Source of the DNA: Pseudomonadota bacterium
GTDB taxonomy: Bacteria > Pseudomonadota > Alphaproteobacteria > Rhizobiales > Xanthobacteraceae
Direction of reading: 5' to 3'
DNA length: 13,425 bases
Assembly: GCA_023417665.1 (NCBI GenBank)
Contig: JAEZFA010000028.1
Span: 1-13,425 of the forward strand
Of the stretch, positions 1 to 6,674 are shown piece after piece. The position numbers and the translations under genes were made by a program. Position 1 is the stretch's first letter. Every line of letters begins with the position of its first letter. The notes under the pieces were generated by a model that saw nothing but the letters and a program-made list of their open reading frames with translations, searched no databases and had not been told where the DNA came from.

Positions 1-850
1 AAGTGTCCCAGTGGCGCGGCGTGTAGCAGCCGCGGCCGCTCTCCGGCCGGTCCTTGAAGTTGCGGTTTTTCTCGACGAAGTCGGGCCCGAAGAATCCCTT
101 GAACTGGTCGCGCCCGGAAAAATAGGTGATGCCGCCGAGATCGAAAATCTGCAGCGGCGAAATCGGCTTGATGTCGGGCACCCGGAATACATGACGGTCC
201 GCCAGCAGATGACCGGGAATGAACAGCAGCGAAAGCAGGCCCGCAATGATCATGCGCTTGATGAAACCCATCGCGCGCCAGCGCGGGCTCACGGCGGAAA
301 TCGCAAGATCAATCAAAGGCGGCATGCCGAAGACAGCATTGGCGCGGAAGAAGCCGCCGAGTAGGATGAATAGCCACATCAGCGAGGCTGCAAGGCGCGT
401 GTGCCGGAAATAACCGCGCAACAACAGCGTGGCGATCGCGGCGGCGAGCAGCATCGAGATCGCCATGGCGATGTCTTTGACGAGCTGGCCGTTGTAGTTG
501 ATCGCCATCGGAAAGAAGGCGGCGGCGAACACAAAATAGGGGAGCGTCCGGCTTTCCTCGTCGCGATAGCTGAGCGCGATCAGGACAAAGGCGCTCCAAT
601 AGCCCGCGAGGAAGATCGCGAGCATCGGCTGCGGTCCCGACCAGAACCACTGCAGCGGAATCCAGAGGAAGGCGAGCAGCGGCGGCTGCCAGTTGTTCCA
701 TTCTCCGGTCCGGATCATCGCCACATAGGCCCAGGCATCGTGATGGTAGAGGCCGGGATAGAGCGCATAGAAATTGACGAGCGCCGCGAGCAGGGCGGCG
801 GCAAACAAACGCCGCTTCATTGGAAGCGGCGGGAGCGTGGAAGCATTCAT
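1..850 (-). CDS. Polytopic membrane protein, GT-C glycosyltransferase-like (partial)
   Basis: Only the N-terminal 283 residues are present; the reading frame is open to the left edge. The start is taken as ATG at 850, behind a weak GAGAT; a second in-frame ATG at 820 has no ribosome binding site. The protein opens with a membrane segment (about residues 14-31), then a short loop with YPG and HHDAW (Asp38), then QPP (55-57) before more hydrophobic segments (about 59-70, 76-93, 104-118, 126-145, 155-168, 199-213). An acidic residue in the first extracytoplasmic loop, followed by a proline pair, is the layout of GT-C fold lipid-phosphate-sugar transferases, where that Asp is catalytic. Near the edge is a soluble segment with LGG and TPRHWD. 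The role as a glycosyltransferase and the substrate are inferred; a transporter-like or unknown membrane protein is the alternative. It is divergent from ndk. Confidence 0.6.
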   Translation of the reverse strand, partial: MNASTLPPLPMKRRLFAAALLAALVNFYALYPGLYHHDAWAYVAMIRTGEWNNWQPPLLAFLWIPLQWFWSGPQPMLAIFLAGYWSAFVLIALSYRDEESRTLPYFVFAAAFFPMAINYNGQLVKDIAMAISMLLAAAIATLLLRGYFRHTRLAASLMWLFILLGGFFRANAVFGMPPLIDLAISAVSPRWRAMGFIKRMIIAGLLSLLFIPGHLLADRHVFRVPDIKPISPLQIFDLGGITYFSGRDQFKGFFGPDFVEKNRNFKDRPESGRGCYTPRHWDT

Positions 851-892
851 GCGATCTCGGCTATTCGCGGACCGGGCGTCGGGACACCCTGC

Positions 893-912
893 TTGCCAGC
901 CTCTTGTGGCAA
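893..912. repeat. Inverted repeat between the divergent membrane-protein gene and ndk
   Basis: TTGCCA (893-898) is matched by TGGCAA (907-912) across an 8-base gap. It lies 14 bases upstream of the -35 box of the ndk promoter and inside the divergent intergenic region. It could be an operator or the stem of a short transcript end. No family-specific motif is recognised. Confidence 0.3.
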
Positions 913-925
913 AGAAAAGCCCGCC

Positions 926-954
926 TTGAAGGGAGCATCGCGCGCCGCTATAGA
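926..954 (+). promoter_or_regulatory. Sigma-70-type promoter of ndk
   Basis: A -35 box TTGAAG (926-931, read as CTTGAA with its preceding C) is separated by exactly 17 bases from a -10 box TATAGA (949-954). This is the usual housekeeping promoter form in alphaproteobacteria. It predicts a start near 961 and a leader of about 33 bases with no obvious structure ahead of ndk. Confidence 0.6.
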
Positions 955-993
955 CCCGCCAACTTCAAATCCCGAACAAGCAGGAAAAGAACC

Positions 994-1416
<423 letters not shown>

Positions 1417-1428
1417 AAAGCTTCGATC

Positions 1429-1460
1429 GCGGCTTGCCTGAAGCCGCTTTCGGTTGAATT
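1429..1460 (+). terminator. Hairpin terminator after ndk
   Basis: GCGGCTT (1429-1435) and AAGCCGC (1441-1447) form a perfect 7-bp stem with a 5-base loop, 13 bases after the ndk stop codon. The tail is only moderately T-rich (TTT, then TTGAATTTT), so termination may be incomplete. Confidence 0.55.
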
Positions 1461-1485
1461 TTGCGCTGCAATCGTCCGGTTTTGC

Positions 1486-1513
1486 TTGGCAGAGCCGGGC
1501 GATTTCTTTATTC
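1486..1513 (+). promoter_or_regulatory. Possible promoter of the terC-like gene
   Basis: TTGGCA (1486-1491) stands 16 bases before TTATTC (1508-1513). The -10 match is poor. It is the best-placed candidate in the interval after the ndk terminator, and would give a leader of about 80 bases containing all the hairpins described at 1517-1596. Confidence 0.25.
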
Positions 1514-1516
1514 CCG

Positions 1517-1596
1517 TTACGGAAGTTATACGCCCGTAATAATACCGGGTAGCGGGTTCCGGTCTTGCGGCCTCCCGCAAAAAACAAACGGGAGCC
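1517..1596 (+). promoter_or_regulatory. Structured 5' leader of the terC-like gene with an RBS-masking hairpin
   Basis: Three inverted repeats follow one another: TTACGG/CCGTAA (1517-1522 with 1534-1539), ACCGG/CCGGT (1544-1548 with 1559-1563) and TTGCGG/CCGCAA (1565-1570 with 1575-1580). The last stem competes with a stronger pairing in which CTCCCG (1572-1577) pairs with CGGGAG (1589-1594). That pairing is extended by GG (1569-1570) to CC (1595-1596) around one bulged C. CGGGAG contains the ribosome binding site GGGAG (1590-1594) of the GTG start at 1603. The two folds are mutually exclusive, which is the form of a translational on/off switch. YjbE-type TerC genes are often under the manganese-sensing yybP-ykoY riboswitch, but I do not recognise that consensus here, so the ligand, if any, is open. 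Confidence 0.45.
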
Positions 1597-1602
1597 AAGC
1601 GC

Positions 1603-2400
1603 GTGGATTTTATCTTCAACGACATGACGCAGGCGGCATTCTGGATCGCCGCGCTGAAGATCATCGGCATCAATATCATTCTGTCCGGCGACAACGCGGT
1701 GGTGATCGCGCTCGCCTGCCGCATGCTGCCGCCGCGCGAGCGCTTCTGGGGCATGATCCTCGGCGCCGGCGTCGCGGTATTGCTTCGCATCGTCTTCACG
1801 CTCGTGGTGGCCGAAGCCATGGGCTACCAGTTCCTGAAGCTCATCGGCGGCGTGTTGCTCCTGTGGGTCGCGATCAAGCTGCTCGTTCCCGAAGACGAGG
1901 GCGATGAGAAGATCGAGGCAGCCAGCAATCTCTGGAAGGCGGTGCGCATCGTCGCCATTGCCGACATCGTCATGAGCCTCGACAACGTGATCGCGATCGC
2001 CGCTGCTGCCGAGACGGCGGCGACGGCGCTGGATCCCGTTCATGCATCCACCATCAAGGCCGTGCTGATCGGGTTTGGTCTTGCGACTTCCGTGCCGATG
2101 ATCGTTGCCGGCAGCGCCTTGCTGATGGCCTTGCTCGACCGCTTTCCCATTCTGGTGTGGGCGGGCGCGGCGCTGCTCGGCTGGGTCGCGGGCGACATCA
2201 TGGTGAAGGACGCGGCGCTGTTGCGCTGGTTCGATCCGGCGGCGCTGGAGCATCTGCATGTGCCCGCCGCTGCGGCAGGCGCGGTCTTCGTGATCCTGAT
2301 CGGAGCGCTGGTTCGCCGCTCGCGGCAGATCGCGGCGATGGAGGAGCCCTTCATCACCCGCGCGGGCCATATCGGCGAGCCGCCGCACAAGAAAAACTAG
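1603..2400 (+). CDS. TerC/YjbE-family integral membrane protein
   Basis: Inner-membrane protein of the TerC superfamily, YjbE-like branch. Family members are implicated in manganese export, including metalation of exported proteins, and in metal or tellurite tolerance; the exact role of this one is inferred. The 265 residues form about seven membrane segments. The family's paired acidic motifs are seen as SGDN (28-31) and SLDN (125-128, with D121 just before), each in a membrane helix and related by internal repetition. GGVLLLWVAIKLL (82-94) is also typical. An acidic loop (97-106) separates the two halves, and the tail is basic and soluble. The start is GTG at 1603, supported by GGGAG eight bases upstream. 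It is a single-gene unit between the ndk terminator and its own strong terminator, and its leader looks structured. Confidence 0.88.
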   Translation: MDFIFNDMTQAAFWIAALKIIGINIILSGDNAVVIALACRMLPPRERFWGMILGAGVAVLLRIVFTLVVAEAMGYQFLKLIGGVLLLWVAIKLLVPEDEGDEKIEAASNLWKAVRIVAIADIVMSLDNVIAIAAAAETAATALDPVHASTIKAVLIGFGLATSVPMIVAGSALLMALLDRFPILVWAGAALLGWVAGDIMVKDAALLRWFDPAALEHLHVPAAAAGAVFVILIGALVRRSRQIAAMEEPFITRAGHIGEPPHKKN

Positions 2401-2413
2401 CGGCTCATCGCGC

Positions 2414-2443
2414 AATGGCCGGGCTCGTCCCGGCCATTTTTTT
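2414..2443 (+). terminator. Rho-independent terminator of the terC-like gene
   Basis: ATGGCCGGG (2415-2423) pairs perfectly with CCCGGCCAT (2429-2437) across a 5-base loop and runs into seven Ts (2437-2443). It sits 14 bases past the stop codon and ends just before the purN stop on the opposite strand. In the purN direction there is no T tract, so it works mainly for the plus strand. Confidence 0.9.
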
Positions 2444-2446
2444 CCG

Positions 2447-3031
2447 TCAGATTTTCGCTTTGCCTTCCGCGACCAGCCGCAGCGCCTGCGGATAAATCCG
2501 GTGCTCCTCAAGGAGCACGCGCGCGGCAAGCGTGTCTTCGGTGTCGCCGGGCAGCACCGGCACTTTTGCTTGCAGGATCGCAGGACCGTCGTCGAGTTCG
2601 GGCGTCACGAAATGCACCGTGCAGCCGGCGAACTTCTCGCCGGCCGCGATCGCGCGTTTGTGCGTATGCAGGCCCTTGTAGGCGGGCAGCAGCGAAGGAT
2701 GAATGTTGATCATGCGTCCGCGCCACTTCTGCGCGAAAGCGGTAGAGAGAAGACGCATGAAACCCGCGAGCGCGACGATCTCGGCCTGCGCCGCGGCAAG
2801 CGTCTCGTCCATCGCCTGATCGAAGGCTTCGCGCGAGGCGTAACCTTTATGCTCGATCACCGCGGTTGGAATGCCGCGCTCTCTTGCGTAGGCGAGCCCG
2901 CTCGCATCCGCGACGTTCGAAAGCACCAGCACGATCTCTGCGGGGTAATCCGCTTCGCTTGCCGCTTCGATGAGCGCCCGCATGTTCGAGCCGCGCCCGG
3001 AAATCAGGATCGCGACGCGCTTCTTCGTCAT
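2447..3031 (-). CDS. purN: Phosphoribosylglycinamide formyltransferase (GAR transformylase)
   Basis: Transfers a formyl group from 10-formyltetrahydrofolate to GAR to give FGAR, the third step of de novo purine synthesis, in the cytosol. The 194-residue product has the expected length. The N-terminal phosphate-binding loop is SGRGSN (11-16). The catalytic set is seen as N109 and H111 in the NIHPSLLP block and D147 in ELDDGP. HTHKRAI (122-128) and the GCTVHFV strand are also family-typical. The ATG at 3031 overlaps the purM stop in an ATGA junction, so translation is probably coupled and the start is well fixed. It is second in a purM-purN operon and converges with the terC-like gene. Confidence 0.97.
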   Translation of the reverse strand: MTKKRVAILISGRGSNMRALIEAASEADYPAEIVLVLSNVADASGLAYARERGIPTAVIEHKGYASREAFDQAMDETLAAAQAEIVALAGFMRLLSTAFAQKWRGRMINIHPSLLPAYKGLHTHKRAIAAGEKFAGCTVHFVTPELDDGPAILQAKVPVLPGDTEDTLAARVLLEEHRIYPQALRLVAEGKAKI

Positions 3032-4098
3032 GCCAGGTCGAGCTTGTTTTCGAAATGCGTAACCGGCTCGCCCTGATGCGCCACGATCGCGCCGATGCGG
3101 ATCGGCGTTTCGCCCGCCGCACGTAATGCATTCTCGATTTCCGCCGCTTTCGCCGGATCGACCGCGAGGATCAGCCCGACGCCGCAGTTGAAGGTTCGCA
3201 GCATTTCGAGTTCGGCGACGCCGCCTTCCTTCGCGAGCCAGCGGAAGACGGGTAGCACCGGAATCTTCGCAAGGTCGATTTTCGCCGCCGTATTCTCGGG
3301 CAGCACGCGCGGAATGTTGTCGACGAAACCGCCACCGGTTATGTGCGCGAGCGCCTTGATGCCGGCGGTGGCGCGGATCGCAGCCAGCACCGGCTTTACA
3401 TAGATGCGCGTCGGTTCGAGCAGCGCTTCGCCGAGCGAGCGCGTATCGTCGAACGGCGCCTTGGCGGAAAGCTTCACGCCGCTCTTCTCCACGATACGCC
3501 GCACGAGCGAAAAGCCGTTGGAGTGAACGCCGGACGAGGGCAGGCCGAGCAGAACGTCTCCGGCCTTTACGTCGGGCCGCGGCAGCAGGGCGTCGCGCTC
3601 GACCGCGCCGACCGAGAACCCGGCAAGATCGTAATCGTCGCCGGAATAAAGGCCCGGCATCTCTGCGGTTTCGCCGCCGATCAGGGCGCAGCCGGCTTCC
3701 TTGCAGCCCTTGGCGATGCCTTCGACCACTTTCGCCGCGTGCTCCGGAACCAGTTTTCCGGTCGCGAAATAGTCCAGAAAAAACAGCGGCTCCGCGCCCT
3801 GCACGACGAGATCGTTCACGCACATGGCGACGAGGTCGATGCCGATGTTTTCGTGGCGGTTCGCGTCGATTGCGAGCTTCACCTTGGTGCCCACGCCGTC
3901 GTTGCTGGCAACGAGCAGGGGATCGCGCAGGCCGAGCGCCTTGAGGTCGAATACCCCGCCGAACCCGCCGATTTCGGCGTCCGCTCCGGGCCGCCGGGTG
4001 GCGCGTACAAAGGGCTTGATCAGATCGACCAGTCTGTTGCCGGCGTCGATGTCGACGCCTGCCTGCCGATAGCTCATGCCGCCCGTGTTGTCCGCCAT
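3028..4098 (-). CDS. purM: Phosphoribosylformylglycinamidine cyclo-ligase (AIR synthetase)
   Basis: Closes the imidazole ring of FGAM with ATP to give AIR, the fifth step of de novo purine synthesis. The 356 residues match the usual length. Motifs in order are DGVGTK (67-72), MCVNDLVVQGAEPLFFLDY (92-110), the glycine-rich GGETAEMPG (141-149), SSGVHSNGFSLVR (188-200), HITGGGFVDNIPR (252-264) and FNCG (303-306). Start ATG 4098 follows GGAG eight bases upstream. An in-frame ATG at 4077 would remove the segment before MSYRQAGVDI and is less well placed. The open frame continues upstream to 4230, but that part is promoter and leader. It is the first gene of the purM-purN operon, with an extended -10 promoter and a leader hairpin that touches the start codon. 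Confidence 0.97.
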   Translation of the reverse strand: MADNTGGMSYRQAGVDIDAGNRLVDLIKPFVRATRRPGADAEIGGFGGVFDLKALGLRDPLLVASNDGVGTKVKLAIDANRHENIGIDLVAMCVNDLVVQGAEPLFFLDYFATGKLVPEHAAKVVEGIAKGCKEAGCALIGGETAEMPGLYSGDDYDLAGFSVGAVERDALLPRPDVKAGDVLLGLPSSGVHSNGFSLVRRIVEKSGVKLSAKAPFDDTRSLGEALLEPTRIYVKPVLAAIRATAGIKALAHITGGGFVDNIPRVLPENTAAKIDLAKIPVLPVFRWLAKEGGVAELEMLRTFNCGVGLILAVDPAKAAEIENALRAAGETPIRIGAIVAHQGEPVTHFENKLDLA

Positions 4099-4143
4099 GC
4101 GTTCCGCTCCGGATTCTCGCGGTGTGAATAGCGCGCGGAACGC
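4099..4143 (-). promoter_or_regulatory. 9-bp inverted repeat abutting the purM start codon
   Basis: On the minus strand GCGTTCCGC (4143-4135) is repeated in inverse as GCGGAACGC (4107-4099), which ends directly at the ATG of purM. The loop is 27 bases. The first base of the 3' arm is the last base of the GGAG ribosome binding site, so the hairpin would mask the site and the approach to the start codon. The predicted transcript start near 4153 would make this hairpin almost the whole leader. The role in translational control is inferred. Confidence 0.45.
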
Positions 4144-4159
4144 GCCTTTTCCTAGCCGA

Positions 4160-4165
4160 ATTGTA
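4160..4165 (-). promoter_or_regulatory. Extended -10 promoter element of purMN
   Basis: Read on the minus strand, the sequence is TGCTACAAT: a TACAAT box (4165-4160) preceded by TG and one base, the extended -10 form that can work with a weak -35. No good -35 box is seen 16-18 bases upstream. The transcript would start near 4153, about 55 bases before the purM ATG. Confidence 0.4.
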
Positions 4166-4173
4166 GCAAAGCA

Positions 4174-4190
4174 CCCCGAAATCTGCGGGG
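4174..4190. repeat. Small inverted repeat in the purM / phosphatidyltransferase divergent region
   Basis: CCCCG (4174-4178) and CGGGG (4186-4190) flank 7 bases. It lies just upstream of the purMN -10 element, near where a -35 box would be, and within the only promoter space for the divergent operon. It may be an operator shared by both directions, but it is short and could be chance in GC-rich DNA. Confidence 0.25.
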
Positions 4191-4252
4191 CGCAGTTGGC
4201 GGGCGGGAAATTTGACGCTAGCGATTGCATTCAGGATGGGCGGAGTAATCGC

Positions 4253-4810
4253 GTGCTGCAGTCTTTGCCGAACTTAATTACGGTCGGCCGTATCATTTTG
4301 GTGCCCGTGGTGATCTGGGCAATTACCTCCGGGAACATGCTGCTCGCGTTCTGGTTGTTCGTGGCGGCGGGCATTTCCGACGCGATCGACGGGTTTCTCG
4401 CCAAGCGCCTGAATGCGCAGAGCGAATTCGGCGCCTATCTGGATCCGCTGGCCGACAAGGCGCTCCTGATGTCGATCTATGTGACCCTCTCCATCGAGGG
4501 CCTGCTGCCGCGCTGGATCGTGATTGCGGTCGTCTCGCGCGATATCATGATCATGGGGGCGGTCGTGCTCTCCTGGATCATGAACAAGCCGGTGAAAATC
4601 CACCCCCTGATCGTTTCCAAGCTGAACACGACGGCGCAGATCGGCCTGGCCGCCCTGATGCTGGCCTCGTCCGGCTTCAAGTTCGATCCCGGCCCGGCCA
4701 AGGATCTTGCGTTGCTGCTCACCGGGGGCCTTACCGTGATCTCCGCCGCGGCCTATCTTGTGGAATGGATGCGTCACATGACGTCTGATCTGCCCGAGGC
4801 GAGCCGATGA
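4253..4810 (+). CDS. CDP-alcohol phosphatidyltransferase family protein (PgsA-like)
   Basis: Integral membrane enzyme that joins a phosphatidyl group from CDP-diacylglycerol to an alcohol in phospholipid synthesis. The family signature is complete apart from Lys for the usual Arg: D43, D46-G47, A50-K51, G60, D64, D68 in SDAIDGFLAK...GAYLDPLADK, which binds the metal and CDP. About five to six membrane segments fill the rest of the 185 residues. The start is GTG at 4253, with GGAG seven bases upstream. The frame is open much further upstream, but that part lies over purM and the divergent promoters. The acceptor alcohol is not settled by sequence: glycerol-3-phosphate is the usual guess, but many alphaproteobacteria have several paralogues. 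It is first in a tight operon; its stop overlaps the next start as ATGA. Confidence 0.88.
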   Translation: MLQSLPNLITVGRIILVPVVIWAITSGNMLLAFWLFVAAGISDAIDGFLAKRLNAQSEFGAYLDPLADKALLMSIYVTLSIEGLLPRWIVIAVVSRDIMIMGAVVLSWIMNKPVKIHPLIVSKLNTTAQIGLAALMLASSGFKFDPGPAKDLALLLTGGLTVISAAAYLVEWMRHMTSDLPEASR

Positions 4811-5898
4811 CCTTTCAGCGGCAGACTTTGTTCTGGACCGGCGCGCTGTTCCTGCTCGTGCTTGCGATGTACGTGCTGCGCGAAGTGCTTCTGCCCTTCG
4901 TCGCCGGCATCACGCTCGCCTATTTCCTCAATCCGCTTGCCGATCGTCTGGAACGGCTCGGCGTCAGCCGCATGGTGGCGTCCCTCACCATGATTGCGGT
5001 GATGATTCTGGCGTTCGTCGTGCTCGCGCTCCTGTTTCTGCCGATCCTCGGCACGCAGGTCTCGGCGTTTGTGCAGGGGCTCCCGAACACCATCGCGCGC
5101 ATGCAGACCGTACTGACCGACGAAACGCGCGAATGGCTCACCAAGATCGTGGGCGACCGGCTGCCGGACCTGAACAAGTCGCTGGCCGACATCGTGGCGG
5201 AAGGCGCCAAATGGATGGTCGGGTTCCTGGGCTCGATCTGGGCGGGCGGGCAGGCGATCTTTTCCATCGTGACGCTGATCGTCATCGCGCCGGTGATCGC
5301 CTTCTATGTGCTGTACGACTGGCACAAGATGGTCGCCAAGGTGGACGGCTGGGTCCCGTTGCGCCACCGCGAAACGGTACGCGAACTCGCCACCGAGATG
5401 GATCGCGCCATCGCAGGTTTCGTGCGCGGGCAGGCGGGTGTCTGTCTCATTCTCGGCGCGTTCTATGCGGTTGCGCTGTCGCTCGCGGGCCTGAACTTCG
5501 GCGTGCTGATCGGGATGATCTCGGGACTGATCACCTTCATTCCCTATGTCGGATCGCTCACCGGACTTCTGCTCGCCTCGGTGGTTGCGATTGCGCAGTT
5601 CTGGCCCGACTGGACATGGATCCTGCTGATCGTCGGAATCTTTTTCCTCGGCCAGTTTCTGGAAGGCTACATCCTGCAACCGAAACTGGTCGGCGAAAGC
5701 GCGGGCCTGCATCCGGTCTGGCTGATGTTCGCGCTGTTTGCTTTCGGCTACCTGTTCGGCTTCGTGGGATTGCTGCTCGCGGTGCCGATCGCCGCCGCCA
5801 TGGGCGTATTGCTGCGCTTTGGCCTCCAGCAATACATGGCGAGCGCGCTTTATACCGGCGATGAACCGGCAAAGAAGCGCACCACAAAGGGAAGCTGA
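4807..5898 (+). CDS. AI-2E family transporter (PerM/TqsA-like membrane protein)
   Basis: A 363-residue inner-membrane permease of the AI-2E exporter family. Members are reported as autoinducer-2 or other solute exporters, or Na+/H+ antiporters, so the substrate here is unknown. The N-terminal half has membrane segments at about 10-26, 28-41 and 58-80, then a soluble stretch (about 85-135) typical of the family. Segments at about 150-170 and 210-345 complete it. Family motifs are GQA (208-210), FIPYVGS (244-250), EGYILQPKLVGES (286-298), then the LHP loop (301-303) and a final VPIAA helix. The ATG at 4807 shares ATGA with the upstream gene, so translation is coupled. hdaA starts two bases after its stop; this order recurs in Rhizobiales as far as I recall. 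Confidence 0.9.
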   Translation: MTFQRQTLFWTGALFLLVLAMYVLREVLLPFVAGITLAYFLNPLADRLERLGVSRMVASLTMIAVMILAFVVLALLFLPILGTQVSAFVQGLPNTIARMQTVLTDETREWLTKIVGDRLPDLNKSLADIVAEGAKWMVGFLGSIWAGGQAIFSIVTLIVIAPVIAFYVLYDWHKMVAKVDGWVPLRHRETVRELATEMDRAIAGFVRGQAGVCLILGAFYAVALSLAGLNFGVLIGMISGLITFIPYVGSLTGLLLASVVAIAQFWPDWTWILLIVGIFFLGQFLEGYILQPKLVGESAGLHPVWLMFALFAFGYLFGFVGLLLAVPIAAAMGVLLRFGLQQYMASALYTGDEPAKKRTTKGS

Positions 5899-5900
5899 AC

Positions 5901-6572
5901 ATGCCTGCGCATGCGGCGCGGCAGCTTCCGCTGGAGCTGCCGCATGTCGTGAGCTTTCGCCGCGACGACTTTCTGGAAGCGCCGGCCAACGAGAACGCGC
6001 TCGCGCTCATCGAAGCCTGGCCGGAATGGCCGGTGAACAGCGCGGCGATTGCCGGGCCGCATGGCGCGGGCAAAAGTCATCTCGCTTCGATCTGGGCCGA
6101 ACGCACCGGCGCGCGGGTGCTGCCGGCGCGGCTGCTGTCGCGTGACGAGGTGCCGGCGTCGCTCGCGACCGGCGCGCTCGTGATCGAAAACCTTGCGCCG
6201 GGCGAGTTCGACGAGCCTGCGTTGTTTCATTTGCTGAACCTCGCGCGCGAGGAAGGGGCTTGGCTGCTGTTTACGTCGTTGCGCACGCTCGAAAGCGGCG
6301 TTGCCAAACTGCCCGATCTTGCCTCGCGACTGCGCACCATACCGGCGGTGAAGCTCGATGCGCCCGACGATCCACTGATTGCGGCCGTGCTCGTGAAACT
6401 TTTCGCGGACCGGCAGATTACGGTCGATCAGGACGTGATTGCCTACCTGCTGCCCCGCATGGAGCGTTCCCTCGGCAGCGCGCGCGATCTGGTCGCCCGG
6501 ATTGATGCTGCGGCCCTTGCTGCCGGCCGTCCGCCGACCCGCGCCTTTGTCTCGGCGTTATTGCGGGAATAG
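5901..6572 (+). CDS. hdaA: DnaA-related regulatory inactivator (HdaA/Hda-like AAA+ protein)
   Basis: A 223-residue AAA+ protein resembling the ATPase domain of DnaA without its DNA-binding domain IV. With the DNA-loaded sliding clamp, Hda-type proteins stimulate hydrolysis of DnaA-ATP after initiation and so prevent re-replication. The N-terminus has QLPLEL (8-13), matching the clamp-binding motif of Hda proteins. Walker A is GPHGAGKSH (52-60). The Walker B strand reads ALVIENL (92-98), with Glu-Asn for the usual Asp-Asp. LLFTSLR (122-128) corresponds to sensor 1, PDLASRLR (138-145) to the box VII arginine-finger segment, and GSARDLVARID (192-202) to sensor 2. The ATG at 5901 follows AGGGA by eight bases. 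It is last in the operon begun by the phosphatidyltransferase, ahead of ppk. An unassigned DnaA-like ATPase is the less likely alternative. Confidence 0.9.
   Translation: MPAHAARQLPLELPHVVSFRRDDFLEAPANENALALIEAWPEWPVNSAAIAGPHGAGKSHLASIWAERTGARVLPARLLSRDEVPASLATGALVIENLAPGEFDEPALFHLLNLAREEGAWLLFTSLRTLESGVAKLPDLASRLRTIPAVKLDAPDDPLIAAVLVKLFADRQITVDQDVIAYLLPRMERSLGSARDLVARIDAAALAAGRPPTRAFVSALLRE
5918..5943 (+). repeat. Perfect 9-bp inverted repeat inside the start of hdaA
   Basis: GCGGCAGCT (5918-5926) and AGCTGCCGC (5935-5943) are exact inverse copies with an 8-base loop, 17 to 43 bases past the A of the hdaA ATG. They cover the codons of the clamp-binding QLPLEL motif and what follows it. As RNA it would be a very stable hairpin at the edge of the initiating ribosome. 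It may simply reflect Leu/Pro codon choice in GC-rich DNA. Confidence 0.4.
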
Positions 6573-6604
6573 TGGCTATCGTATTGTTTTCACTTATAAA
6601 AATA

Positions 6605-6638
6605 CGGTCATTATATTTTCGTGAATTGCCCTTATGAT
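6605..6638 (+). promoter_or_regulatory. Candidate PhoB-dependent promoter of ppk-ppx
   Basis: CGGTCAT (6605-6611), four bases TATA, then TTTTCGT (6616-6622) has the 11-base period and AT spacer of a Pho box (CTGTCAT-N4-CTGTCAT). It agrees at 10 of 14 scored positions, 6 of 7 in the first half. Ten bases further lies TATGAT (6633-6638), a good -10 box with no TTGACA-like -35, which is the architecture of PhoB-activated promoters. It predicts a start near 6645 and a leader of about 30 bases. The surrounding 6581-6622 is strikingly AT-rich for this DNA and also holds GTATT/AATAC (6581-6585 with 6601-6605). Confidence 0.4.
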
Positions 6639-6674
6639 CTTCTTCGGCGCCAAGGGAGCGCCTGAAATCCGATC

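Noticed and set aside
820..993. Upstream extension of ndk to 820
   Set aside because: It would translate the ndk promoter and overlap the divergent gene; ATG 994 gives the exact family N-terminus.
1417..1602. Canonical yybP-ykoY riboswitch upstream of terC
   Set aside because: I looked for its conserved GGGGAGUAG-type 5' element and 3' partner and did not find them; only the generic hairpins are reported.
4076..4252. Upstream extension of the phosphatidyltransferase to an ATG at 4076
   Set aside because: The extra 59 residues overlap the purM start and the divergent promoter region; GTG 4253 has a well-spaced GGAG.
6595..6617. TATAAA and TATATT as the ppk -10 box
   Set aside because: Neither has a -35 partner at 15-19 bases; TATGAT at 6633-6638 fits better with the Pho-like element.
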